Shown piece by piece: positions 1 through 8,437 of a stretch of 64,000 bases of DNA; position 1 is the stretch's first letter, and each line of letters opens with the position of its first letter. Source of the DNA: Sinorhizobium fredii (GTDB lineage: Bacteria; Pseudomonadota; Alphaproteobacteria; Rhizobiales; Rhizobiaceae); contig NZ_CP024307.1 of NCBI RefSeq assembly GCF_002944405.1, positions 1,074,501-1,138,500 on the forward strand, in the 5' to 3' direction. Both the position numbers and the translations under genes were made by a program. The notes below the pieces were generated by a model. That model did no database searches, had not been told where the DNA came from, and saw only the letters and a list, made by a program, of their open reading frames with translations.

Positions 1-100
1 CCTCTCCTGGCGCGCCTATAGCGACCTTGCGACCGACAACACGGACGAAATGCGCGTTGCCGAACCGGCGGACGAGCCGCTCCCTCCGCTTGGATACTGA
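1..100 (+). CDS. mnhC: Multisubunit cation/H+ antiporter subunit C (MnhC/MrpC/PhaC), 3' end only
   Basis: The window opens inside a reading frame whose last 32 codons end at the TGA at 98-100. The visible tail is hydrophilic and acidic, ending in PLPPLGY. The stop lies 5 bases before the ATG of the subunit D gene, and subunits D, E, F and G follow in order. In Mrp/Mnh/Pha operons the gene before D is subunit C, a small NuoK-like membrane protein. The identification therefore rests on operon position and not on the short visible peptide. The rest of the gene lies outside the window. Confidence 0.75.
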   Translation, partial: LSWRAYSDLATDNTDEMRVAEPADEPLPPLGY

Positions 101-105
101 CCCGC

Positions 106-1665
106 ATGGCCGCTACGATCTCCCCTTCCGTCGATCTTTCCGCTGCGCTCGTTGCCGCGCCGCCCACGCTTGCCGAATGGTTGGTGATCCTGCCGGTCGC
201 CTGGTGCCTCGCGATCGGTGCGCTGCTGGTCATGCTGCGCCGCCCGATCGGCCTCCATCCGACCATTGCCATGAGCGGTCTCGCCGGGCTCTTGCTGATC
301 GATGGGCTGCTGCTCAGGGAGATCGCCGAGAACGGTCCGCTGACCATGGTTATGGGGCGCTGGCTGCCTCCCTTCGGCATCGCCTTCACTGCCGACCTGA
401 CCGGGGCCTTGTTCGCCTTTGCCGCGGCGCTTGTAGCGCTGGTCGCCGGCGTCTTCTCGCTTGCCGATATCAACGACAGCGGCCGCCGCTACGGCTTTTA
501 TCCGTTGCTGATGTTGCTGATGGCCGGCGTCTCGGGCGCCTTTCTGACCGGCGACATCTTCAATCTTTACGTCTGGTTCGAGGTGCTGCTGATCTCGTCC
601 TTCGGCCTTCTCGTCCTGGGCTCCGAGCCTGAGCAGATAGACGGCACGGTGAAATACGGCTTCCTCAATCTCGTCGCCACGACGCTGTTCCTGATAGCGA
701 CCGGCTATCTCTACGCCGTTTTCGGCACGCTCAACATGGCTGACGTCGCTACGAAGGCCGAGGCATTGCGCGACCGCGCGCCGCTGATGACGCTCACCGG
801 GCTGTTCATGCTCGCCTTTGCCATGAAAGCGGCCGCCTTCCCGGTGAATTTCTGGCTGCCGGCTTCCTACCATACCCCCCGCGTCGCCGTCTCCGCGCTC
901 TTTGCAGGCCTGCTGACGAAGGTCGGGATCTATGCGCTGGTGCGGGTGATGGTCATGCTTTTCCCGGTCGAAAGGGAGGAGCTGAGCTTCATCCTCGCGG
1001 TCGCCGGGGCGCTGACGATGATCGTCGGCGTGCTCGGCGCTTTGGCGCAGACGGATTTCCGCCGCATTCTCGGCTACCTCATTGTCTCCGGCATCGGCTC
1101 GATGCTCGCCGGTATCGCCGTCGGCGGACCGGGCGGCATTGGGGGTGTCATCTTTTATGCGCTGCATTCCATGCTCGTGATGACCGGCCTTTACTTCGCC
1201 TCGGGGATCGCCATGCGCCTCGGCGCGAGTTCCTCGATTGCGGCGCTCGCCGGTCTCTATCGCCGGCATGTCGGATTTGCCGCTCTTACCCTGATGCTGT
1301 GTTTCGCCGTCTCTGGCCTGCCTCCCTTTTCCGGTTTTTGGCCGAAGGTCATGCTCGTAAAGGCAGCTCTCGATATCGGCGCCTGGTGGCTCGCCGCCGC
1401 GCTTCTCCTTGCCGGGTTCCTGACAATGATCGTCACCGGCCGCCTTTTCCTTCTGGCGTTTTGGCGCGAGGCTCCACCTGCGGACGGCGAGGCGGTATCG
1501 CTGTCGCCCGCGGCATTCGGCCCGCTAGCCGTGCTCACCGGGCTCACTTTGTTGATCGGCCTTTATCCCGAGCCGCTGCTGGCGGTAATCCAGGACGCGG
1601 CGGCGGGGCTCGCAGAGCCGTCGGCCTATGTGAACTCGGTCTTCCCGGAAGGTGGGCCGCAATGA
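106..1665 (+). CDS. mnhD: Multisubunit Na+(K+)/H+ antiporter subunit D (MnhD/MrpD/PhaD2)
   Basis: A 519-residue polytopic inner-membrane protein of the proton-translocating NuoL/M/N family. About fourteen hydrophobic segments are visible. Family hallmarks include the segment around residues 140-155 ([20 protein letters not shown]) and the lysine- and proline-rich [19 protein letters not shown] region near residue 240, which lies in the proton-channel core. It works with subunits A to G to exchange cytoplasmic Na+ or K+ for protons. The ATG at 106 is 5 bases after the stop of subunit C, and the TGA overlaps the ATG of subunit E (ATGA). In S. meliloti this second cluster is called pha2; mnh and mrp are equivalent names. 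Confidence 0.95.
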   Translation: MAATISPSVDLSAALVAAPPTLAEWLVILPVAWCLAIGALLVMLRRPIGLHPTIAMSGLAGLLLIDGLLLREIAENGPLTMVMGRWLPPFGIAFTADLTGALFAFAAALVALVAGVFSLADINDSGRRYGFYPLLMLLMAGVSGAFLTGDIFNLYVWFEVLLISSFGLLVLGSEPEQIDGTVKYGFLNLVATTLFLIATGYLYAVFGTLNMADVATKAEALRDRAPLMTLTGLFMLAFAMKAAAFPVNFWLPASYHTPRVAVSALFAGLLTKVGIYALVRVMVMLFPVEREELSFILAVAGALTMIVGVLGALAQTDFRRILGYLIVSGIGSMLAGIAVGGPGGIGGVIFYALHSMLVMTGLYFASGIAMRLGASSSIAALAGLYRRHVGFAALTLMLCFAVSGLPPFSGFWPKVMLVKAALDIGAWWLAAALLLAGFLTMIVTGRLFLLAFWREAPPADGEAVSLSPAAFGPLAVLTGLTLLIGLYPEPLLAVIQDAAAGLAEPSAYVNSVFPEGGPQ

Positions 1666-2138
1666 AATTCCTGCAGATCAACCTGATTTTCACCGTTATT
1701 TGGGGTGCCATCAGCGCCAGTTTCACGCCAGCGAACCTCGCGCTCGGCTTTGCTGTCGGCGCTGTGTCCCTGTGGCTGATCCGCCGCGAGCTGCAGCCCG
1801 TCACCTATCCGCTGAGACCATTGCGGCTGACGCTGTTGGCGGCTCTGTTCTTCAAGGAGCTGGCCGTATCGGCGGTCAAGGTGGCCATTCTCGTCCTGCG
1901 CTCCCGGATGGGCCTGAAGCCCGGGATCCTCGCCTATCCGCTGACCGCCAAGAGCGATTTCGAGATTACTCTGCTTGCCAATCTCATCACGCTGACGCCC
2001 GGCACGCTTTCCGTCGACATATCCGAGGACCGCAAGACCCTTTATGTGCACGCGCTCGATTGTGCCGATCCGGGTGCGTTGCGCCAGGATATTGCACGCG
2101 GCTTCGAGCGGCGCATTCGGGAGGCTTTCGAACGATGA
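1662..2138 (+). CDS. mnhE: Multisubunit cation/H+ antiporter subunit E (MnhE/MrpE)
   Basis: A 158-residue membrane protein beginning [14 protein letters not shown]. It has two N-terminal hydrophobic segments, then a third at about residues 60-80, and a soluble tail with [20 protein letters not shown], the signature of the MrpE family. It is a structural subunit of the antiporter in the cytoplasmic membrane. Its ATG overlaps the subunit D stop by four bases and its own TGA overlaps the subunit F ATG, so the genes are translationally coupled. The open frame extends further upstream, but that part is a shadow of subunit D. Confidence 0.93.
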   Translation: MKFLQINLIFTVIWGAISASFTPANLALGFAVGAVSLWLIRRELQPVTYPLRPLRLTLLAALFFKELAVSAVKVAILVLRSRMGLKPGILAYPLTAKSDFEITLLANLITLTPGTLSVDISEDRKTLYVHALDCADPGALRQDIARGFERRIREAFER

Positions 2139-2506
2139 TTTCCGCGATCCTGGCGGGGGCGACCAGCCTTGCGCTTCTGCTCCTCTCGCTCGCGCTGCTG
2201 ATGACCATGCTGCGCATCATCCGCGGTCCGACATTGCCGGATCGGGTGCTCGGCCTCGACATGCTGGTCGCGATCGCGATCGGGTTCATTGCGGTCCTAG
2301 CAATCAAGACCCGCTTCAATCTCTATATCGACATAGGGATCGCCCTCGGCCTGGTCGGCTTCCTGGCAACCGTCGCCTTCGCGCGCTTCATCCTGACACG
2401 TGGCCTCGCGCCGGAAGCGGAACAAGGCGCCGCCTTCGCGAAACCAGTCTTGAAGAGGGGCCGGGCTCCCGAGACGGCCCGTCGCAAACGCCGGGGAGGG
2501 CGCTGA
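2135..2506 (+). CDS. mnhF: Multisubunit cation/H+ antiporter subunit F (MnhF/MrpF)
   Basis: A 123-residue protein with three hydrophobic segments (about residues 4-24, 36-56 and 64-86). The conserved family motif [14 protein letters not shown] lies in the first loop. The last 35 residues are very basic (ending RRKRRGGR), and the protein is somewhat longer than the roughly 90 residues common in this family. The ATG overlaps the subunit E stop, and the TGA shares one base with the next ATG (TGATG). Confidence 0.92.
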   Translation: MISAILAGATSLALLLLSLALLMTMLRIIRGPTLPDRVLGLDMLVAIAIGFIAVLAIKTRFNLYIDIGIALGLVGFLATVAFARFILTRGLAPEAEQGAAFAKPVLKRGRAPETARRKRRGGR

Positions 2507-2865
2507 TGGACACGTTTTTCGTCGCTGGGATCACAATTCTGGTCGCCATCCTCATCGTCGCAGGCGCAGGCTTTTCGCTGCTCGCGGCGCTTGGCCTCCT
2601 GCGCTTCCCGGATCTCTACACGCGCATGCACGCAGCTTCCAAAGCGGGTACCGTCGGTTCCGGCCTGCTGCTCGTCGCCTCCGGGTTGCACTCGCTCGAT
2701 CCCGCCATTTTCGTTCGCGCGCTTGCCGGTTTCGTATTCCTGGTGCTGACGGCGCCGATCTCGGCCCATTTGCTGGCGAAAGCCGCTCATCAGGCGGGTT
2801 ACAGGATGACGAAACAATCGGTTATAGATCAGCTCCCACAAAAGGAAGAGCCACGGCGGCATTGA
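2506..2865 (+). CDS. mnhG: Multisubunit cation/H+ antiporter subunit G (MnhG/MrpG)
   Basis: A 119-residue membrane protein with three hydrophobic segments and the MrpG motif [20 protein letters not shown] near residues 34-53. It is the last subunit of the operon, and its start overlaps the subunit F stop by one base. The C-terminal tail after residue 95 is soluble and ends EEPRRH. The intergenic space after it belongs to mucR, so transcription of the antiporter presumably ends in that region, although no strong terminator hairpin was seen. Confidence 0.92.
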   Translation: MDTFFVAGITILVAILIVAGAGFSLLAALGLLRFPDLYTRMHAASKAGTVGSGLLLVASGLHSLDPAIFVRALAGFVFLVLTAPISAHLLAKAAHQAGYRMTKQSVIDQLPQKEEPRRH

Positions 2866-3271
2866 TGGCGTCATATCTGACTCTCTATTTCGGGACAATT
2901 CCGCCACTCCGGACAGTTTTAGTGACCTGAAATAGATATGCTGCTCTTTGCCAAAAATTATGTTTTGACATTTTGCGGATCAGTGTTAAGCCAGTATCCG
3001 CAAAGTGTCGTTGTGATCAATACTTTGAACTGGAATTCCAGCTTGAGTTGTGATTCTTATCCGTTGCTTTGAGGTGCCAAACGGTGCGGCACCTTGGTAA
3101 CGGATTTCGCTGTCGCGAATCGAGCCTTAATGTTGCGGCGGGGCGATGCCCCCGTTGCGCGGTTATCGCTCAGTTCCAAGGCGGAAAGCGCTGTTCGGCG
3201 GCATTTTGGCATTTCCTCCCTCCTGAAACACCGTTTCAGGACTTGTTGCTGGATTCCCATAGGAGAAAAAA
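2866..3271 (+). promoter_or_regulatory. mucR upstream region with AT-rich core and two hairpins
   Basis: These 406 bases hold no convincing gene. Bases about 2925-3065 are unusually AT-rich for this genome. Two perfect inverted repeats follow. AGGTGCC at 3072-3078 pairs with GGCACCT at 3088-3094. CCTGAAAC at 3222-3229 pairs with GTTTCAGG at 3233-3240. The second hairpin lies about 30 bases before the mucR start, close to the GGAG ribosome-binding site at about 3262. MucR/Ros proteins bind AT-rich DNA and repress their own genes, so this is the likely autoregulatory region. The promoter itself was not located. Confidence 0.55.
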
Positions 3272-3703
3272 ATGAGTGAAAATACGCTCGGTGCGAGCAA
3301 CGAACTCCTGGTTGAACTGACGGCGGAAATCGTTGCCGCCTATGTGAGCAACCACGTCGTTCCGGTTGCCGAGCTGCCGACGCTGATAGCCGACGTTCAT
3401 TCGGCGCTCAACAATACGACCGCTCCCGCGCCGGTCATCGTGCCGGTCGAGAAGCCGAAGCCGGCGGTCTCCGTGCGCAAGTCCGTGCAGGATGACCAGA
3501 TCACCTGCCTCGAATGCGGCGGCACGTTCAAGTCGCTGAAGCGCCATTTGATGACCCACCACAATCTCTCTCCGGAAGAGTATCGCGAGAAGTGGGATTT
3601 GCCTGCGGATTATCCGATGGTGGCGCCGGCTTATGCGGAAGCCCGATCGCGTCTTGCCAAGGAGATGGGGCTGGGTCAGCGTCGCAAGCGCCGCGGCAAA
3701 TAA
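3272..3703 (+). CDS. mucR: MucR/Ros-family zinc-finger transcriptional regulator
   Basis: A 143-residue DNA-binding regulator. The N-terminal 50 residues ([20 protein letters not shown]) form the oligomerisation part. The prokaryotic Cys2His2 finger uses Cys79, Cys82, His92 and His97, followed by the family-typical [20 protein letters not shown] and a basic C-terminus. MucR in rhizobia controls exopolysaccharide choice, motility and many cell-surface genes, and it represses itself. The ATG has a good GGAG site 8 to 10 bases upstream. The gene stands alone after a long leader and is followed by a strong terminator at 3791-3817. Confidence 0.96.
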   Translation: MSENTLGASNELLVELTAEIVAAYVSNHVVPVAELPTLIADVHSALNNTTAPAPVIVPVEKPKPAVSVRKSVQDDQITCLECGGTFKSLKRHLMTHHNLSPEEYREKWDLPADYPMVAPAYAEARSRLAKEMGLGQRRKRRGK

Positions 3704-3790
3704 GCGGGTTCGCCCGGCAACCGTCCGGGCAAGTCTCAGGTACGGAAGTCCGATGCCTGAACGGCAGCAGAATATCTGGTGTTTGGTGGA

Positions 3791-3817
3791 AGCCGGGCTG
3801 TCTCAGTCCGGCTTTTT
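3791..3817 (+). terminator. Rho-independent terminator of mucR
   Basis: The ten-base arm AGCCGGGCTG at 3791-3800 pairs with CAGTCCGGCT at 3804-3813 (one G-U pair, three-base loop TCT). It is followed directly by a T run to 3817. It lies 88 bases after the mucR stop and before the oppositely oriented sufE gene. Confidence 0.8.
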
Positions 3818-3865
3818 GGTGCCGCCGCCTCTCTCCGACCGACGGGTCGCCGCTGCAGAGCGGTC

Positions 3866-4288
3866 TTACGCGGGCAGGCGCGTCTCGGCCTCGCCCTTGA
3901 TTCTCCGGATCATCGACCGCAGACCGTTGGCACGCTGCGACGAGAGGTGCTCGATAAGGCCGATCTTGCCGAAGATATCGAGAGCATCGGTTCTGGCGAT
4001 CTCCGAGGCGCGCTTGCCCGAAAAGATCGCAAGCGCGATTGCCACCAGGCCGCGGACGATGTGCGCGTCCGACTCGCCCTCGAAGGTCAGGACCGGATCA
4101 TCGGGATCGCCGGACGTATGCGTTACCAGCCACACCTGACTGGCACAGCCCTGAACCTTGTTCTCGCTGGTCCTCCAGGCTTCCGGCATCTCCGGCAGGC
4201 TCTTGCCCAATTCGATGACATAGCGGTAGCGATCTTCCCACTCGTCGAGAAAGGCGAAGTCGTCGATGATCTGGTCAAGTGAAACCAT
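3866..4288 (-). CDS. sufE: SufE family Fe-S cluster assembly protein
   Basis: A 140-residue cytoplasmic protein of the SufE/CsdE family. It accepts the persulfide sulfur released by the cysteine desulfurase SufS and passes it to the Suf scaffold. The active cysteine is Cys48 in the family motif NKVQGCASQVW. Other typical features are the LPEMPEAWR segment and the C-terminal half with SGKRASEI and RANGLRSM. The frame is open further upstream, but the ATG at 4288 (MVSLDQIIDDF) matches the usual start of the family. No suf operon surrounds it here. It converges on mucR. Confidence 0.93.
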   Translation of the reverse strand: MVSLDQIIDDFAFLDEWEDRYRYVIELGKSLPEMPEAWRTSENKVQGCASQVWLVTHTSGDPDDPVLTFEGESDAHIVRGLVAIALAIFSGKRASEIARTDALDIFGKIGLIEHLSSQRANGLRSMIRRIKGEAETRLPA

Positions 4289-4454
4289 GGCTGATCCGAA
4301 TGTGGCGCCTTGCGATCGACTGCCGCTCGCCTGCGCTCTGCTTCCGTCCCGTGCCCAAGGGCGGGGTCCCGTACACCCATTCATATAGGGGATACGGGCT
4401 GCAAAGAGAACAGCCCTATGGCTTCCGGGACGATTTCGTTCCTTGGGACCGACT

Positions 4455-4886
4455 TTACTTGGCAGACGTCGCCTTGGGGTCGAGGCGCTTTTCCGGGACG
4501 GGCGTGCGCTTGAAAACCGGCATGGCTTCGTTCGCCGGCTCCACGGCCAAGAGGCTTTCGGCAGGCGCCACAGTGCCGGTCATGACCTTGGCGTCGGGCG
4601 CCTCGGCCTCCGCGAACTGGCTGTCGAGGAATTCATAGGCGATGCGCGCACCCTCACGGGCGCGATGGCCGAGAGCGACAAAGGTTTCGGCACCTTTCGT
4701 GCAGACGTCCGGCTTCTGGATGCAGATCGCACTGATGTACTGGAAGGCCTCATTGGCGGCGGAGAAGGTGTCGCCGATCTCCACCTTCGGTCCGTTTTCC
4801 AGCTTGGCGCCGCTCGACGGATCAAGGAAGGGCAGCAGCACGAGCACGAGCGAGAACCAGAACGCCGCCTTTACGAGAAACCACAT
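4455..4886 (-). CDS. DUF5330 domain-containing membrane-anchored protein
   Basis: A 143-residue protein with one N-terminal hydrophobic segment (residues about 3-21, MWFLVKAAFWFSLVLVLLPF), so it is either anchored in the membrane or exported. The rest is soluble and contains three cysteines, two of them in CIQKPDVC. The sequence fits the rhizobial DUF5330 family, which has no established function. It is a single gene divergent from the histidine kinase that starts at 5444. A long shared intergenic region separates the two. Confidence 0.8.
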   Translation of the reverse strand: MWFLVKAAFWFSLVLVLLPFLDPSSGAKLENGPKVEIGDTFSAANEAFQYISAICIQKPDVCTKGAETFVALGHRAREGARIAYEFLDSQFAEAEAPDAKVMTGTVAPAESLLAVEPANEAMPVFKRTPVPEKRLDPKATSAK

Positions 4887-5443
4887 GGTCTGCCATCCTC
4901 TGTCAGGCCGCCGCCCCGGTTTTCGCCGGATGGATCTTCAGCCCTCTACTGCCTACGCCTTTAGTTACGCTTTGCCCAGTGGCCGAATTGTTGCGCCTCG
5001 GGCCATTTGACGTGAGCAACGCTAGAGCGGGAATCACAAGACTGCTTTTCCAGAAATGCGGGGATTTGCTTCAAATCTTAGCGAACTGGCCGATTGTGGC
5101 ATTGCCGGAGGGCGACTATCCGGCATTTTAACGATCGGCGTTAAGGATCGTGGCAGCCCTGCCGCCGCCACGCCCGAGCGGCTCGACACCGCCGCCGGCG
5201 GGCGCTGCCCAAATCGTTAATGGAAAGCAGAAAATCCACCAAAATCCGCTGCTTACGCCCCGTTAACCACAAGAGACGAAGCCCGCCGGATTTGCTTCGA
5301 AATGGGAATTTTCGCCCGTTTCGCCAGCCCGCGGAGGGACCGCGCTTATTCTTTCATTAAGTCGGGAATGCGAGATTCGAACCACTACGAGGTGGCTCGG
5401 TTTACGCCGGCAGGAGGGCTGCGCCCGCCTCGCAAAAACAATA
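4887..5443. promoter_or_regulatory. Divergent intergenic region between DUF5330 and DivJ-like kinase genes
   Basis: I see no gene in these 557 bases. A TTAACC half site, the core of the alphaproteobacterial CtrA-binding sequence, occurs at 5263-5268. GANTC sites lie at 5031-5035 and 5374-5378. Because the downstream gene looks like a cell-cycle kinase, CtrA or CcrM-dependent control is plausible but not shown. The rest is GC-rich with no clear hairpin followed by a T run. Confidence 0.4.
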
Positions 5444-7042
5444 ATGGTGGCAGGGCAAGGCGTGAGTGTATTGCGTAACATGGCTGGCAAATGGGCATCC
5501 CGTGTGGATGAAGCCGCCGCAGCATGGTTGCCGCGCCGTCCGGATGGGCCCGTTGCAGGACGCCATGATTTCAAACGACTGCGCGCCATGGCTGCCGTTT
5601 CGCTGGCGGTGCTGCCGATCGTGCCGCTCGCCCTGTCGACGGTCCTGCCCATTTCCGTGGCCCTGCCGGCGGGGACGGCGCTCTGGGCGTCGGCCTCTTT
5701 GCTGGCCGCCGCCGCAAGTCTCGCAGCGCGCCGCCTAGTGCCGGCGGCGCAGCCGCCCGGCGTGACCGACCTGCCCGATCTCGCTGCCGCCTACGATCTC
5801 TTTGCCGGTCTCGTCACCGTTCACGATCCGCGTGGGCAGGTGCTGTCCGTTCACGGCCGCGATGCCGCCGACTATTTGAAGTCGATGCGCGATCCGCACG
5901 GACGCGGCTTCATCGAGCAGATCCACGTATCCGACCGCATCAGCTTCCTGAAGGCGGTCGATGCTCTGCGCCAGGACGGCGAATGCTCGGCGGTCGATAT
6001 CCGCCTCGAGCGTCCGTCGGCCCCTGCCGATGGAGCGCAATTCGTGCATATGCGCTGCGAGTTGACGCCCCTTCGCGATGCCGAAGGGCATCTGATGGCG
6101 ATCATCGCGCAATCCCGAGACGTTTCGAACGAGGCCCGCCTGCGGGCGGAAGTTGCCGCCAAGGCGGCGCATGCCGAATCGGCCAACGATGCCAAGACGC
6201 GTTTCCTTGCGGCCGTCAGTCATGAATTGCGCACCCCGCTCAATGCCATTCTCGGCTTTTCGGACGTTCTTTCCGGGGAGTATTTCGGCAGGCTGGAGAA
6301 CGACCGTCAGCGCGAGTATGTTTCCCTGATTCACCGGTCCGGCACGCATCTGCTTTCCGTCGTCAATACCATGCTCGACGTGAGCAAGATCGAGGCCGGC
6401 CGCTACGAACTGGTGCCGGAGCCTTTCCGGGTCGCCGACGCGATTGACGCCTGTGAAGCGATGCTGTCGCATCAGGCGCGCGAAAAGGGTGTGAGGCTGA
6501 CAAGCCGCGTGATGCGGTCGGTGGGCGAAATCAACGCGGATCAGCGCGCCGTCCAGCAGATCCTCATCAATCTCGTCGGCAACGCCGTGAAGTTCACGGA
6601 GAAGGGCGGGCTCGTCACCGTCGATGCGGAGGTCGAAGGCGTGATGCTGAAGCTGACTGTCAGCGATACCGGCATCGGTATTGCTGAAGATAAGCTGGAC
6701 ATGCTCGGCCAACCTTTCGTCCAGATTCAGAATGACTATACCCGCCGCTACGAGGGCACCGGTCTCGGCCTGTCGCTGGTCAGGGGGCTCGTCGAATTGC
6801 ATGGCGGCAGGATTTCGATCCGCAGTTCGGAAGGCGAGGGGACAGTGGTCGTGGTCACCATACCGCGGGACGGTACCGGAATTTGCGAGCGTCAGCAGGT
6901 GAGCATAGGCGGGACTGTGGAGTTTCCGCCGCGACTGAAACTGCGCGACGAAAAGGCGAGCGAGTTGCGATTGCAGGCAGAGGCTTCCGAAGGAACAGTC
7001 AAGGAAAGGCGACATGGCGCCGCGCAAGCGAAAACAGCCTGA
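5444..7042 (+). CDS. divJ: PAS-containing membrane sensor histidine kinase, DivJ-like
   Basis: A 532-residue kinase. Two adjacent hydrophobic segments lie at about residues 47-70 and 72-98. A PAS-like domain (about 110-230) precedes the dimerisation domain with phospho-acceptor His260 in AAVSHELRTPLNAILGF. The ATP-binding domain follows with N box INLVGNAVKFTEKGG, G1 DTGIGI and G2 GTGLGL. The DHp sequence (HRSGTHLLSVVNTMLDVSKIEAG, written here in part) resembles the DivJ/PleC class acting on DivK. From memory, S. meliloti divJ lies close to mucR, which supports the name. The last 29 bases overlap the next gene. The kinase-to-DivK link is inference. Confidence 0.72.
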   Translation: MVAGQGVSVLRNMAGKWASRVDEAAAAWLPRRPDGPVAGRHDFKRLRAMAAVSLAVLPIVPLALSTVLPISVALPAGTALWASASLLAAAASLAARRLVPAAQPPGVTDLPDLAAAYDLFAGLVTVHDPRGQVLSVHGRDAADYLKSMRDPHGRGFIEQIHVSDRISFLKAVDALRQDGECSAVDIRLERPSAPADGAQFVHMRCELTPLRDAEGHLMAIIAQSRDVSNEARLRAEVAAKAAHAESANDAKTRFLAAVSHELRTPLNAILGFSDVLSGEYFGRLENDRQREYVSLIHRSGTHLLSVVNTMLDVSKIEAGRYELVPEPFRVADAIDACEAMLSHQAREKGVRLTSRVMRSVGEINADQRAVQQILINLVGNAVKFTEKGGLVTVDAEVEGVMLKLTVSDTGIGIAEDKLDMLGQPFVQIQNDYTRRYEGTGLGLSLVRGLVELHGGRISIRSSEGEGTVVVVTIPRDGTGICERQQVSIGGTVEFPPRLKLRDEKASELRLQAEASEGTVKERRHGAAQAKTA

Positions 7043-7997
7043 GCGGAAACGTGGCGGACGGCCGCGGCAGGGCATCGCGTTGCGCGGACTGGCGCTGGCG
7101 GGCCTGGGCGTCGGACGCTGTGCCGTCCTTGCCGGGCGAGTGATCGCGCACCATCCGGTGGGAGCCGGCGGGTTGGCGACCTTCGCCGTTGTATTCAGCT
7201 TCGTGGCGGCGAACGCCATGTGGTATCAGCACGGCAGCCATCCTTCGCCGCTGTTGCGCACCCGAGTTCCGCTGGTCGGGTCCGAGGTTGCCGAGCGTTT
7301 GGCGGCCGCCAACGGCGAGCCCGTCGAGCCGCGCAAGGTAACGACCTTCGTCATCGAGCGCGAAGGTGAAGCGGCTCCGGTAAAGGCCGACGACGACGCG
7401 GTCGCCGCGCAAGACGATTCCTCCACGCAACGCTTGCCGCGGCCGGCGGAATCCGTGCTGGATCCGGACAACGCCTTGCCGTCGGCCCTTGTCGCCGATG
7501 TCCAGAAGGAACTTGCCCGGCTCGGCCTTTACGACGGCACGCCGGACGGCCGCAGCGGTCCAAAGACCGTATCGGCCATCCTTCGCTTCGAAAAAGGAGC
7601 CGGGCGCGCGGAATCGGGTGTGGCGAGCCCCGATCTCCTTCAGGCGCTCCTGGCAACCCAGCGTTCCGAAGTGGCCGTTGCAGCGCCTGGCAACCGCCCC
7701 TACGCCGATTCCAAATCGACTGCCGCCGAAGTCGATCCCGTCGCCGCTGCGATCCGCACCGCGGAAGGGGACGCGACGCTTATGCCGCCCGCCGAAATAC
7801 CGGTATCGAACGAACTGGTCATGAATATCCAGAAGGGGCTGAGCAATCTCGCTTACGCCGATATCGTCGTCGACGGCGTCGCCGGCGATCAGACGCGGGC
7901 GGCGATCCGCCATTTCGAGAAGCACTACCGGCTCCCGCAGACCGGCGAACCGAACGGCAAGGTTCTTGAGAAGCTCAAGGAAATCGGCGCGCTCTGA
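7014..7997 (+). CDS. Peptidoglycan-binding domain protein, membrane anchored
   Basis: A 327-residue protein. A very basic N-terminus (MAPRKRKQPERKRGG) precedes one transmembrane segment at about residues 50-72, so the bulk should be periplasmic. Two PG_binding_1 repeats follow. One lies near residues 160-220 (VQKELARLGLYDGTPDGRSGPKT) and the other near 265-325 (IQKGLSNLAYADIVVDGVAGDQT). No catalytic domain is visible, so it probably docks to the cell wall. It starts inside the end of the DivJ-like gene, so the two are likely cotranscribed. This links a polarity kinase with a wall-binding protein. Confidence 0.85.
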   Translation: MAPRKRKQPERKRGGRPRQGIALRGLALAGLGVGRCAVLAGRVIAHHPVGAGGLATFAVVFSFVAANAMWYQHGSHPSPLLRTRVPLVGSEVAERLAAANGEPVEPRKVTTFVIEREGEAAPVKADDDAVAAQDDSSTQRLPRPAESVLDPDNALPSALVADVQKELARLGLYDGTPDGRSGPKTVSAILRFEKGAGRAESGVASPDLLQALLATQRSEVAVAAPGNRPYADSKSTAAEVDPVAAAIRTAEGDATLMPPAEIPVSNELVMNIQKGLSNLAYADIVVDGVAGDQTRAAIRHFEKHYRLPQTGEPNGKVLEKLKEIGAL

Positions 7998-8066
7998 ACT
8001 GCGGACCGAAAAGCGGCGCCGCGGAAGGTCATTGCATATACACCATCACGCGTGTATCTGCCGCAA

Positions 8067-8414
8067 ATGCGCGTGAAAACCCATATCTTCGTCACTTCGC
8101 TCCTGCGCCGCGTGTTCGCGAGCGGCGGCTATGCGGCGGTGCTACGCAAGGGAGCGGAAGAGGCCGGCGCGATTTTCATCCGCCACCGCACCCGCCTCGG
8201 CACCGAAACGCTCTATGCGCCGGCGCCGCAGAGCTTTTTCGAAGACGAAGGCGATGATCTCCGCAAGTTCGAAGTCCGCCTGCGGAACATGGATGGGGAA
8301 AATATCGACGGCGCGCTGTCGTCTGAAGTCCGCTTCGACCCAGATTGCTGGATCGTCGAGATCGAACTCGACGACGTCGGCGATCTTTTACAGGTTGTCG
8401 AGGCCGGCCGCTGA
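8067..8414 (+). CDS. DUF1491 family protein
   Basis: A 115-residue soluble protein (120 if the in-frame GTG at 8052 is used) matching the alphaproteobacterial DUF1491 family. Characteristic parts are MRVKTHIFVTSLLRRVFASGG at the start (quoted in part here as VKTHIFVTSLLRR), AVLRKGAEEAGAIF and DCWIVEIE near the end. No function is established. I prefer the ATG because homologues usually begin at the MR-K segment. It lies 70 bases after the peptidoglycan-binding gene and ends 23 bases before the stop of the opposing DUF2336 gene. Confidence 0.8.
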   Translation: MRVKTHIFVTSLLRRVFASGGYAAVLRKGAEEAGAIFIRHRTRLGTETLYAPAPQSFFEDEGDDLRKFEVRLRNMDGENIDGALSSEVRFDPDCWIVEIELDDVGDLLQVVEAGR

Positions 8415-8437
8415 GCCCGCGAAGATTAGGCGGTGCC

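Noticed and set aside
16..1269. 417-codon minus-strand frame
   Set aside because: It is antisense to the antiporter subunit D gene. The product is Arg/Gln/His/Asp-rich, typical of a shadow.
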